Of a DNA stretch of 37,520 bases, positions 22,776-30,399 are shown piece by piece. The stretch is from Flavobacterium orientale (GTDB lineage Bacteria > Bacteroidota > Bacteroidia > Flavobacteriales > Flavobacteriaceae). The stretch lies in contig NZ_BMFG01000015.1 in the NCBI RefSeq assembly GCF_014638005.1, positions 1 to 37,520 of the forward strand. Reading direction: 5' to 3'. How positions within the stretch are numbered: position 1 is the stretch's first letter; every line of letters begins with the position of its first letter. A program made the position numbers and the translations under genes. The notes under the pieces are model-generated. The model saw nothing but the letters and a program-made list of their open reading frames with translations, ran no database searches and had not been told where the DNA came from.

Positions 22776-25217
22776 TTATTCCCGATAAAATATTCTTTTT
22801 ACCCGTTGCGAAATTCCGGTCAGGATTTCATAGGGAATTGTATTTAGTTTTTCGGCCATAAAATTTACGGAAGGGTTTTCGCCTAAAATGATTACTTGGT
22901 TCCCTTCAACACAAGGAATTGAGGTTACATCAACCATTAACATGTCCATGCAAACACTTCCCACAATTGTTGCTTTTTGATTGTTTATGGTTACATAGCC
23001 AATGCCGTTGCCCCAACTCCTTCTTATTCCATCTGCATAACCAATTGGGATGGTGGCTATTTTTGTTTCTTGTGTTGCCATAAATCTACGACCATAACCC
23101 ACACTTTCTCCTTTTTGAATGGTTCTGATTTGAGAAATAATGGATTTTAATGTACCAACAGTTTCTAAATATTTCTGCTCTGAAGTGTCGTTAGAAATGC
23201 CATATAAACCAATTCCAAGTCGCACCATATCCATTTGGGCTTGAGGAAAATTAGAAATTCCAGAGGTATTCAATAAATGACAAATTGGTTTATAATCTAA
23301 TTCTTCTATTAATCTGTTAGATAGTTTTTCAAATCTTTCAATTTGCAAAAGCCCAAACTCTTTATGTTGAAGATCATCACTCGTGGCCATATGAGACAAA
23401 ATACTTTTTACTTTTACGGTTTTTGTGGATTTTAAGACTGCTATCAACTCTTCTAAATGTTCTTCTTCAAAACCCAAACGATGCATTCCTGTATCAAACT
23501 TAATATGAATAGGAAAATCTTTCAAGAATTTTTGCTTAGCAATTTTTAAAAAAGAATTGAGCCCTCGCAAGCTATAAATTTCCGGTTCCAATTGATGCTG
23601 AATAATGGCATCAAAACTGGTTGTTTCCGGATTTAAAACCATAATTGGCAATTGGATACCATTGTTTTTAAGAGCGATTCCTTCATCGGCAAAAGCAACA
23701 CCAAGGTAATCTACTTTATGATATTCAAGCAGTTTTGCAATTTCAAATCCGCCATTTCCATATCCGAAGGCTTTTACCATCACCATAATTTTGGTTTCCG
23801 GTTTGAGTTTGGCTTTATAAAAATTTAAATTATGCGTTATGGCATTCAAATTAATTTCAAGAACCGTTTCATGCGTTTTTTCTTCCAACAAAGAAACAAT
23901 TTCTTCAAAGTGAAAATTTCTTGCTCCTTTGATTAAAATAGTTTCATTTTCAAAGTTTAAGGTATCAAAATGCGATAAAAAATCAGCTTGTGTTTTGAAA
24001 GTGATTCCGTTTAAAAATTTGTTTTTATAATTGGAAATGGTTTCTCCAATACCAATGACTCTTCCAATTTTATTGGCAATCACCATTTGCGAAACACGCG
24101 AATACAATTCGTCATTTGCTAAACCACTCTGAAAAATATCAGATAAAATAAGCGTTTTTTTGGAATGCATTTTTTGATTTTCTAAAAAATCAAGTGCGAT
24201 TTTTAGCGATTGAAAATCAGAACTATAACTATCGTCAATAAGCGTGGTGTTGTTTATTCCTTTTTTTACTTTTAAACGCATTTCAATAGGATAAAGCAAC
24301 GCTATTCTGTTTTGAATGGTATCTACATCATACTTAAAATAAAATAAAACCATCACACAATGAATCACATTTTCAATAGAAGCGTCATCAGAAAATGGTA
24401 TGTTTAATTTAAAACACGTATTTTGATAGGTAATGTTGAGTGTAGTTTGATTATTGGTAGTTTTATGGTGGATTAAAACATCGGCATTTTTATCGTTTTC
24501 ACTCCACGAAAAAGTGTTGATTTCCGGGGATAAAAATGCATCAATGGATTTGTTTTTATTATAAATCAAAACAGAAACGTTTTGAAAAAGTTTCAATTTT
24601 TCTTTGATTTTTTGACATAAATTCTCAAAACCTTCATCGTGAGCTGAACCAATATTGGTTAAAATTCCGATGGTGGGTTGAACAATAGGTTCCAACTTTT
24701 GCATTTCATTTACCGTTGAAATACCCGCTTCAAAAATCCCGAGATTATGTTGTTCGTTTATTCCAATAACAGAAAGCGGAACACCAACTTGTGAATTGAA
24801 GCTTTTTGGACTTTTTATAATATTATAATCGGGACTTAATAAAAAATTGAGCCATTCTTTAACAATAGTTTTTCCGTTACTTCCTGTTATTCCGATTACG
24901 GGAATTGAGAATTTCTTTCTGTAAAAAATAGCAAATTGTTGTAACGCGACTAACGTGTTTTCAACTTTTAAAAAATTGACATTTTCTTTAAGCTCAATTT
25001 GCTCGGAAACTACAAAATTAGAAACGCCTTTTTCGATGAGTTCATTAATGAAAGTGTGTCCATTATTATTAGGCCCAATCAAACAAAAAAACAATGTTTG
25101 ATTGTTATTCTGAAAAGATCGGCTGTCAATGGATACGTTTGAAATTATAGCATCGGAATGATTTCCGAAAAATTCAGCTTGTAGTTGAGGAATAATATCA
25201 TTTAAAACAAGACTCAC
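22776..25217 (-). CDS. murF-alr: Bifunctional MurF ligase / alanine racemase fusion
   Basis: An 813-residue fusion of two cell-wall enzymes. Residues 1-445 are a MurF-type ligase that adds D-Ala-D-Ala to UDP-MurNAc-tripeptide, with the ATP loop GITGSNGKT (109-117) and the DDSYSSDFQSL segment near 330. Residues 451-813 are a PLP-dependent alanine racemase that makes D-alanine, with Lys482 in VKAFGYGNG as the PLP lysine and Tyr708 in VGYGRRF as the second base. Making D-Ala and consuming D-Ala-D-Ala on one chain is a recognised Bacteroidota arrangement. Some MurF motifs look divergent, for example GKTIVKE in the ATP loop. It follows tdk by 3 bases. Confidence 0.95.
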   Translation of the reverse strand: MSLVLNDIIPQLQAEFFGNHSDAIISNVSIDSRSFQNNNQTLFFCLIGPNNNGHTFINELIEKGVSNFVVSEQIELKENVNFLKVENTLVALQQFAIFYRKKFSIPVIGITGSNGKTIVKEWLNFLLSPDYNIIKSPKSFNSQVGVPLSVIGINEQHNLGIFEAGISTVNEMQKLEPIVQPTIGILTNIGSAHDEGFENLCQKIKEKLKLFQNVSVLIYNKNKSIDAFLSPEINTFSWSENDKNADVLIHHKTTNNQTTLNITYQNTCFKLNIPFSDDASIENVIHCVMVLFYFKYDVDTIQNRIALLYPIEMRLKVKKGINNTTLIDDSYSSDFQSLKIALDFLENQKMHSKKTLILSDIFQSGLANDELYSRVSQMVIANKIGRVIGIGETISNYKNKFLNGITFKTQADFLSHFDTLNFENETILIKGARNFHFEEIVSLLEEKTHETVLEINLNAITHNLNFYKAKLKPETKIMVMVKAFGYGNGGFEIAKLLEYHKVDYLGVAFADEGIALKNNGIQLPIMVLNPETTSFDAIIQHQLEPEIYSLRGLNSFLKIAKQKFLKDFPIHIKFDTGMHRLGFEEEHLEELIAVLKSTKTVKVKSILSHMATSDDLQHKEFGLLQIERFEKLSNRLIEELDYKPICHLLNTSGISNFPQAQMDMVRLGIGLYGISNDTSEQKYLETVGTLKSIISQIRTIQKGESVGYGRRFMATQETKIATIPIGYADGIRRSWGNGIGYVTINNQKATIVGSVCMDMLMVDVTSIPCVEGNQVIILGENPSVNFMAEKLNTIPYEILTGISQRVKRIFYRE

Positions 25218-25220
25218 CGG

Positions 25221-25841
25221 TTACAGTTTTGGTTTGTTTTCAGCTTCACTTTTGTTTTCAGCCTGTTCACGCAACGCATGATAATAAGCGGCTCTGCTTA
25301 AAGGTTCGTATTCTTCGGTTTCGCCAAGCATGACTAATTTATTGCTGTCAGTTTTTCTAAAACTGTAGTTGGCTAAATTCCCTGTTCGGGTGCAAACCGC
25401 ATGAACTTTTGTAACATATTCTGCAGTTGCCATCAAAGCCGGCATTGGTCCGAAAGGATTTCCTTTAAAATCCATGTCTAGACCGGCTACAATTACTCTG
25501 ATTCCTGAATTGGCCAAATCGTTACAAATAGCAACAATTTCATCATCAAAAAATTGAGCTTCATCAATGCCAACCACATCACAACCTTGGGCTAAAATTC
25601 GAATGTTGGCTGCTGCAGGAACCGGAGTTGATCTAATTTCATTTGCGTCATGTGACACCACCATTTCGTCGTGATAGCGTGTATCTATTGTAGGTTTAAA
25701 AATTTCAACCTTTTGTTTTGCAAATTGAGCCCGACGCAATCTTCGAATGAGTTCTTCTGTTTTACCGGAAAACATAGAACCGCAAATCACCTCTATCCAA
25801 CCAAATTGTTCTTTGTGATTAACCGTATTTTCAAGAAACAT
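25221..25841 (-). CDS. tdk: Thymidine kinase (type II)
   Basis: A 206-residue enzyme that phosphorylates thymidine in pyrimidine salvage. The P-loop GSMFSGKT is at residues 21-28 and the DEAQFFD motif with the catalytic Glu is around 93-99. Of the structural zinc ligands of the bacterial family (usually C-x2-C then C-x2-H/C), only Cys149 is kept: the second cysteine position reads Thr in CTRTGN, and the later pair reads SRAA at 181-184. The nucleoside-binding loop NLANYSFRK is normal. It is 3 bases from murF-alr and probably its co-transcribed leader gene. Confidence 0.95.
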   Translation of the reverse strand: MFLENTVNHKEQFGWIEVICGSMFSGKTEELIRRLRRAQFAKQKVEIFKPTIDTRYHDEMVVSHDANEIRSTPVPAAANIRILAQGCDVVGIDEAQFFDDEIVAICNDLANSGIRVIVAGLDMDFKGNPFGPMPALMATAEYVTKVHAVCTRTGNLANYSFRKTDSNKLVMLGETEEYEPLSRAAYYHALREQAENKSEAENKPKL

Positions 25842-25906
25842 AATTTAAAAAATAATTAGTTGGTATAAAATTTCTTACCTTATTAATCACCGATTGCCTA
25901 TGTGTA

Positions 25907-25914
25907 TAACTTTG
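25907..25914 (+). promoter_or_regulatory. Possible -7 element (TAACTTTG) upstream of the acidic protein gene
   Basis: Perfect TAnnTTTG match on the plus strand, 157 bases before ATG 26071. If used, the mRNA would have a long leader containing the palindrome at 25940-25951. No other good promoter was found for this gene. Confidence 0.3.
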
Positions 25915-25939
25915 TGAACTTTATTCAAAAAATTATTCC

Positions 25940-25951
25940 ATCACATGTGAT
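25940..25951. promoter_or_regulatory. Perfect 12-bp palindrome ATCACATGTGAT
   Basis: A self-complementary 12-mer in the divergent tdk/acidic-protein intergenic region. The TCACA/TGTGA half-sites resemble CRP-type half-sites but lack the 6-bp spacer. It could be an operator for either divergent gene. Confidence 0.35.
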
Positions 25952-26070
25952 ATAATTGTAATTTTAAGCCGTGAACAATAGCCAATTAACCTTTGAAAAG
26001 TTAGAGCTTATGTTCCAAAAAACAAATGTATTAAAAATCCATTGCTCTATTTACTACAATACTAAAAGTT

Positions 26071-27048
26071 ATGAAGAAAAAGTTAGAAGCCGAATTATTA
26101 AGTATTGCACATCGTGTTTTGAAACTTAAAGGAAAAGAAGATGTAATTCAATTACAGCAAGAAGCTCATAAGCTTTATGAAAAATTATCCATACTGCGTT
26201 TTTATGAAGAAAACATCAACGTGTTGCAGGAAGAACTTCCTCTTGAAAAGCTTGAAGAAAAGTTAGCCTCTTTTTCATTTACGGAAACTGAAAAAACAGT
26301 GACCTCCGTTGTTCGTTCAGTTGAAGAAGAAGTGATTGTAAACAAAGTTGAAGCAACTGAAACCACCACTTCTGAAGATGAATTATTGGCCGTTATTGAA
26401 GCGGTTAAAGAGGATAAATTGGCAGCTGAGGCTTCTAAAGAAGAAACAGAAACTGAGGTAGAAGTTGAGACAATTGAAGAAGAAATTGAAGAAGAGGAAG
26501 AAGTCATAAAAAGTGATTCTATTTTCAGTCCAAGTTTTGAATTAAGTATGGATGAGGAAGAAGAGGAAGAGATTAAATCCGAAATCGCCAAACCTGAGTT
26601 CAAGCAAACCTCCTTAGAAGATTTTTTACATGAAAACTACAAAGAGCCTGACTTTGTTAAACGCGATGTTATTTCTGAAGAAGTTTCAAAGAGTTCAGAA
26701 ATTGTTTTTGAAAAAACAGAAAACGAATCTGTAACAGAAACTAAAATTGAAATTACTCAAAAAGAAGTTTTTGCAACCAAAACAGAAACCAAATCGATGT
26801 CGTTAAATGACACCTTATTAAAAGGAATCAACATCGGATTAAACGACAGAATTGCTTTTGTAAAACATTTGTTTGCCGGAAGCAACGAAGATTTTAATCG
26901 TGTGATTTCGCAATTAAACACTTTTGATACTTTTGAAGAAGCCCAAAATTTTGTAGAAGACATGGTAAAGCCAGACTACAACAACTGGGAAGGAAAAGAA
27001 GATTACGGCGTTCGTTTTATGAATTTGGTTGAAAAGAAGTTTGCATAA
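26071..27048 (+). CDS. Acidic protein with coiled-coil N-terminus and disordered middle, unknown function
   Basis: A 325-residue soluble protein with no signal peptide. Residues 1-75 are strongly helical and may coil (KKKLEAELLSIAHRVLKLKG). Residues 80-245 are Glu/Thr/Val-rich, low-complexity and likely disordered, with runs such as EEEIEEEEEV. Residues 247-325 form a compact helical segment containing LNDRIAFVKHLFAGSNEDFN and ending FMNLVEKKFA; this is the part most likely to be conserved. I do not recognise a named family. Full coding frame and ordinary flavobacterial codon use make it a real gene. It precedes a small membrane protein gene by 47 bases. Confidence 0.8.
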   Translation: MKKKLEAELLSIAHRVLKLKGKEDVIQLQQEAHKLYEKLSILRFYEENINVLQEELPLEKLEEKLASFSFTETEKTVTSVVRSVEEEVIVNKVEATETTTSEDELLAVIEAVKEDKLAAEASKEETETEVEVETIEEEIEEEEEVIKSDSIFSPSFELSMDEEEEEEIKSEIAKPEFKQTSLEDFLHENYKEPDFVKRDVISEEVSKSSEIVFEKTENESVTETKIEITQKEVFATKTETKSMSLNDTLLKGINIGLNDRIAFVKHLFAGSNEDFNRVISQLNTFDTFEEAQNFVEDMVKPDYNNWEGKEDYGVRFMNLVEKKFA

Positions 27049-27095
27049 GAGTCAATTTTTCTACTCATATGACAATTATATAAAAAATAAAATTC

Positions 27096-27377
27096 ATGAG
27101 ACTTTTTGAAAGACTACTGCCTTTGTTAGTTTTCATTTTCTTTATTTTAACTATTGTTTTGTTCATTTTAGGGACTAAAAATGTTTCTGGCAGTAATAAT
27201 ATGATCTCTGCATTAGTTTTTATTTTGGGACTTATCATTCCATTATTTGCTTTTGTCATTGGTTATATTTTAAAATTTTTTAAAATACCTCTATACAAAA
27301 CTGTATACTGGGTATTATTTTTTCTATACTTCATCTGTTTTTTATTGATTTTGAATAGAGTATTAAACCCAATTTAG
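27096..27377 (+). CDS. Hypothetical small membrane protein
   Basis: A 93-residue protein with three predicted membrane helices (about 8-26, 37-60 and 68-90), separated by short loops such as GTKNVSGSNN and KFFKIPLYKT. No family is recognised. The N-terminal RLFERLLP basic start fits a membrane insertion signal. It lies between the acidic protein and rsmI on the same strand, with gaps of 47 and 121 bases. The A+T-rich DNA weakens certainty a little. Confidence 0.55.
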   Translation: MRLFERLLPLLVFIFFILTIVLFILGTKNVSGSNNMISALVFILGLIIPLFAFVIGYILKFFKIPLYKTVYWVLFFLYFICFLLILNRVLNPI

Positions 27378-27498
27378 AAAAGAATCTCATTCAACCTTTA
27401 TTTGAAATTGAATCAAAATTGTATGATTTTTATTTTTCAATTATAATTAAGTTAAAATGATTTCCATTTCTCATAAATGATTCACTAGTTTTAAAAAT

Positions 27499-28176
27499 AT
27501 GTCAAAATTATACATTGTTCCCACACCCATCGGCAACCTGGAAGACATGACTTTTAGAGCCATTAAAGTGCTCAAAGAAGTAGATTGCATCTTAGCCGAA
27601 GACACTCGAAACAGCGGAAAATTATTGAAACATTTCGAGATTGGAACACATATGCAAAGTCACCACATGCATAACGAACATAAAACTGTGGAAGGTTTAA
27701 TCAAACGTTTACAAGCCGGCGAAACCATTGCGTTGATTTCCGATGCCGGAACTCCTGCGATTTCCGATCCCGGATTTTTGCTTACAAGAGCTTGTGTTGA
27801 AAATAATATTGAAGTAGAATGTTTGCCCGGAGCAACCGCTTTTGTTCCCGCTTTAGTGAACAGTGGTTTGCCAAACGATAAATTTGTATTTGAAGGTTTT
27901 TTACCCGATAAAAAAGGAAGACAAACTCGTTTTTTAGCCTTAATCGAAGAAGTCAGAACGATGATTTTTTACGTTTCTCCACACAAATTAAACAAAACCT
28001 TAGCCGAATTTGTACAGTATTTTGGGGCAGAAAGACAAGTTTCCGTTTCCAGAGAATTATCAAAATTGCACGAAGAAACCGTTCGCGGAACAGCATCCGA
28101 GGTTTTAAAACATTTTGAAGCTAAACCCGCTAAAGGAGAAATTGTGGTAGTGGTTGGCGGAAAATCATTAAAATAA
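27499..28176 (+). CDS. rsmI: 16S rRNA 2'-O-methyltransferase (C1402)
   Basis: A 225-residue SAM-dependent tetrapyrrole-methylase-fold enzyme that 2'-O-methylates C1402 in the decoding centre of 16S rRNA. The N-terminal PTPIGNLEDMTFRAIKVL and AEDTRNSGKLLKHF segments are diagnostic, and the SAM-site SDAGTPAISDPG, PGATAFVPAL and EGFLP motifs follow. The C-terminus is short, as is usual for flavobacterial members. The upstream sequence offers no strong promoter. It converges on hipA, with a hairpin between. Confidence 0.96.
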   Translation: MSKLYIVPTPIGNLEDMTFRAIKVLKEVDCILAEDTRNSGKLLKHFEIGTHMQSHHMHNEHKTVEGLIKRLQAGETIALISDAGTPAISDPGFLLTRACVENNIEVECLPGATAFVPALVNSGLPNDKFVFEGFLPDKKGRQTRFLALIEEVRTMIFYVSPHKLNKTLAEFVQYFGAERQVSVSRELSKLHEETVRGTASEVLKHFEAKPAKGEIVVVVGGKSLK

Positions 28177-28189
28177 AATGTTGCAAAAA

Positions 28190-28226
28190 TGTTTCATTAT
28201 GGCTTATTTTTAGTGTTAATGAAACA
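28190..28226. terminator. Hairpin between rsmI and hipA
   Basis: TGTTTCATTA pairs with TAATGAAACA (10 bp, 17-base loop) in the 56-base gap between the two convergent stop codons. There is no clean T-run on either strand, so it is a probable but weak bidirectional terminator. Confidence 0.5.
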
Positions 28227-28232
28227 ATAAAG

Positions 28233-29522
28233 TTACATTAGTAAATTAAATAAGCTTTTTATTTCTTTTTGTTGTGTTGAAGGAATTAATGCTTTTTCGG
28301 CAAATTCATCCCATTTTAAAATCGCTTCACGACATTCTTCAATAATTTGAATTGGCTTTTTGATGTTGACGTTTTTCGCAAGAGACAAAACATCATTCAA
28401 CTCAATATTTTCCTTTTTTCCATTAATCGTCATTTGATGAGCTTTCAACCAAAAATTAGAAGGATTGAAGGCAAATGTGACATCATAAGCCGGTGAAAGC
28501 GACCATTTCCCATCTGAGTTCATCAAAAAAGAAATGTTTTTAGTATGGTCATCTTGATTTCTCGCCATCACGTTAAAAATCATTCTTCTAAATAATTCTT
28601 CCATGTCAGGATAAGGCAATTGCATTTGTCGCATTACCATCAAGGCCTGTTCATACGAATAGGATCCCGGCATATTATAATCAAAATGAGCCAAACCACA
28701 CAAGGTTTGCATGTGCATTTTTTGATTGTTAACGCGATCAAAACGCTTCGTCATAAAATGGGCTCGCTGATTTTCTATTTTCAATTCGCTTTCCATCATA
28801 GTAATTCCCGCAGCAGTTGCCATCAAATAATAAGCATATTCAATATTTCCATATCCTTTTGGATCACCCAATTGATGATTGGTCACGCCATCAAATTTTA
28901 TCAACCAATAATCAAAACCTTCCAAACCATCAATTTGACCGGAGCGAACTTCACCTGTTTTTTGATTGTAGGCAATGATGGCTTTGGCACGGGCTCCACC
29001 GGCAGAACTTCCCACTTGAAGAATGTCTGAAAAACCGCTTTCCGATTGCAAATTGGCTTTAAACGAAGCTCTTTCGGCTAGAACTTCTTTCGCAAATTCA
29101 ACCAATGCTTCAATTGCCAATGTGTTGGATGGAATGGGTTGTAAACCGGATTCGGGCTCAAATTCTAAAGCTCCCATACCGCGTTTGCCAATGTAACAAA
29201 GGCGATCAACCGGATTAAAACTTTGTGACGAACGGCCTTGTTGAGCCAACCAAGCATCAATCACTTGATTTCCGAATTTGTCCGGTAAGCTGTCTGCTAA
29301 CAAACCTGGCAAACCTTTAAACGTTTCAAAATTTAAAAAAGGAAATGAAAAAACCCGTCGACCCTTTATAGCTTCGGATAAAGGAAGTGTAATCGGAGAT
29401 AAATCTAATCCTGAATTGACGAAACTTTTATCAAATTCAAAAACACCCACGTTCTTTGATTCGTCCCAAAGAACCGCACCTACTTTTTGATTCCAGATTT
29501 TTATAGAAGCAATCGTATTCAT
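28233..29522 (-). CDS. hipA: HipA-like serine/threonine kinase toxin
   Basis: A 429-residue protein of the HipA kinase family. E. coli HipA phosphorylates glutamyl-tRNA synthetase and stops growth; the target here is unknown. The glycine-rich GSSAGGARAK segment (171-180) matches the loop where HipA is phosphorylated. Lys209 in LIKFD is the probable ATP lysine, and NQDDHTKN (322-329) is the catalytic loop with Asp324. Asp347 in SPAYD fills the metal-binding (DFG-equivalent) role. The full-length N- and C-terminal halves are intact, so the kinase should be active. It follows the XRE gene by two bases, matching the usual hipBA order. Confidence 0.92.
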   Translation of the reverse strand: MNTIASIKIWNQKVGAVLWDESKNVGVFEFDKSFVNSGLDLSPITLPLSEAIKGRRVFSFPFLNFETFKGLPGLLADSLPDKFGNQVIDAWLAQQGRSSQSFNPVDRLCYIGKRGMGALEFEPESGLQPIPSNTLAIEALVEFAKEVLAERASFKANLQSESGFSDILQVGSSAGGARAKAIIAYNQKTGEVRSGQIDGLEGFDYWLIKFDGVTNHQLGDPKGYGNIEYAYYLMATAAGITMMESELKIENQRAHFMTKRFDRVNNQKMHMQTLCGLAHFDYNMPGSYSYEQALMVMRQMQLPYPDMEELFRRMIFNVMARNQDDHTKNISFLMNSDGKWSLSPAYDVTFAFNPSNFWLKAHQMTINGKKENIELNDVLSLAKNVNIKKPIQIIEECREAILKWDEFAEKALIPSTQQKEIKSLFNLLM

Positions 29523-29524
29523 AT

Positions 29525-29848
29525 CTATTTGGATGGAGAGGCTTTTTTACGGTATTTTGAACGTTCTTCCATCACTTGAAGCGGACTAATTTCCGGTTCT
29601 TCGTTGAGATGATTGAGCAAATCCAATTTTCCTAATGCTCGCATGACTTGAACCATAGTGAGCAAATTAATGGCTTTACCGGACTCCATACGGCTGATGG
29701 TAATTCGGCTCAAACCACACTGTTCGGCAAGTTCTTCCTGCGAAATATTTTTATTAAGACGCATTTGCTTGAAACTGGAACAAAGCGTTTGAACCACAAC
29801 AGCATCTGTCATGGCATACCAATTTTTATTGTAGCTATTTTGATACAT
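29525..29848 (-). CDS. hipB: HipB-like XRE antitoxin
   Basis: A 107-residue DNA-binding protein. A helix-turn-helix spans about 37-61 (ISQEELAEQCGLSRITISRM), and the C-terminal part after 85 is Glu/Lys-rich. HipB-type proteins bind their own operator and neutralise the HipA kinase. The longest frame opens at a TTG (29857), but ATG 29848 is the likely start. It is immediately upstream of hipA with a two-base gap. The promoter element at 29887-29894 and palindromes in between are candidate autoregulatory sites. Confidence 0.88.
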   Translation of the reverse strand: MYQNSYNKNWYAMTDAVVVQTLCSSFKQMRLNKNISQEELAEQCGLSRITISRMESGKAINLLTMVQVMRALGKLDLLNHLNEEPEISPLQVMEERSKYRKKASPSK

Positions 29849-29859
29849 TATAACCAATT

Positions 29860-29870
29860 TTAATCATTAA
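29860..29870. promoter_or_regulatory. Palindrome TTAATCATTAA upstream of hipB
   Basis: Perfect 5-bp inverted repeat around one base, 12 bases upstream of the hipB start and 17 bases past the -7 element. This is a plausible HipB operator, but no sequence consensus can be applied by eye. Confidence 0.35.
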
Positions 29871-29886
29871 TGAAACAAATATTATA

Positions 29887-29894
29887 CAAATATA
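29887..29894 (-). promoter_or_regulatory. -7 promoter element (TATATTTG) for hipBA
   Basis: Perfect TAnnTTTG match on the minus strand, 38 bases before the hipB ATG. A partial second copy (ATATTTG) lies just downstream of it on the same strand. Confidence 0.55.
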
Positions 29895-29932
29895 CAAAAT
29901 TATTATGATTTTTTAACCATTTAAAAAAATAG

Positions 29933-29940
29933 TATCTTTG
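29933..29940 (+). promoter_or_regulatory. -7 promoter element (TATCTTTG) for the OsmC gene
   Basis: Perfect TAnnTTTG match 15 bases before ATG 29956. It overlaps the spurious TTG start at 29938. Confidence 0.6.
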
Positions 29941-29955
29941 AAAGAAAAAATCAAA

Positions 29956-30378
29956 ATGACACATCAAGTTTCTACAAAGTGGCTAGGAGGATTGGCCTTT
30001 GAAGCTACCAACCCGGGAGGAAATTTCAGAATTGATGGCGATATAGAAATCGGCGGAACTGATAACGGACTTCGGCCAAAAGCGTTAATGCTTGATGCTT
30101 TGGCCGGTTGCTCTGGAATAGATGTGGCTTCTTTACTGACTAAAATGAAAGTCTCAGTTGATTCGTTTCATATAGACGTTGAAGGTGACTTAACTGAGGA
30201 ACATCCTAAATATTATCATACCGTTCGTATGGTTTATCATTTTTACGGCATTGATTTAGATAAAGAAAAATTACAAAAAATTGTCAATTTATCCATTGAA
30301 AAATATTGTGGTGTAATGGAAATGTTTCGTAAATTTGCTCAAGTGGATGTAAAAATTGAATTTCATTCCACACTATAA
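29956..30378 (+). CDS. OsmC/Ohr-family protein
   Basis: A 140-residue protein of the OsmC/YhfA fold. The family's two cysteines are present at Cys52 (LAGCSGID) and Cys118 (KYCGV), the expected peroxidatic pair for reducing organic or lipid hydroperoxides. The N-terminal strand region carries GTDNGLRPKALML. The YhfA-like subgroup is a possible alternative, and its substrate is unclear. The frame opens at a TTG 18 bases earlier, inside the promoter element, so ATG 29956 is the start. recJ follows 21 bases later on the same strand and is probably co-transcribed. Confidence 0.9.
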   Translation: MTHQVSTKWLGGLAFEATNPGGNFRIDGDIEIGGTDNGLRPKALMLDALAGCSGIDVASLLTKMKVSVDSFHIDVEGDLTEEHPKYYHTVRMVYHFYGIDLDKEKLQKIVNLSIEKYCGVMEMFRKFAQVDVKIEFHSTL

Positions 30379-30399
30379 GCCATTCAAAATTAATACACT

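Noticed and set aside
26202..26603. Ser-rich minus-strand frame of 133 codons
   Set aside because: Antisense to the Glu-rich part of the acidic protein (GAA/GAG read as TTC/CTC and Ser codons); no start context or motif.
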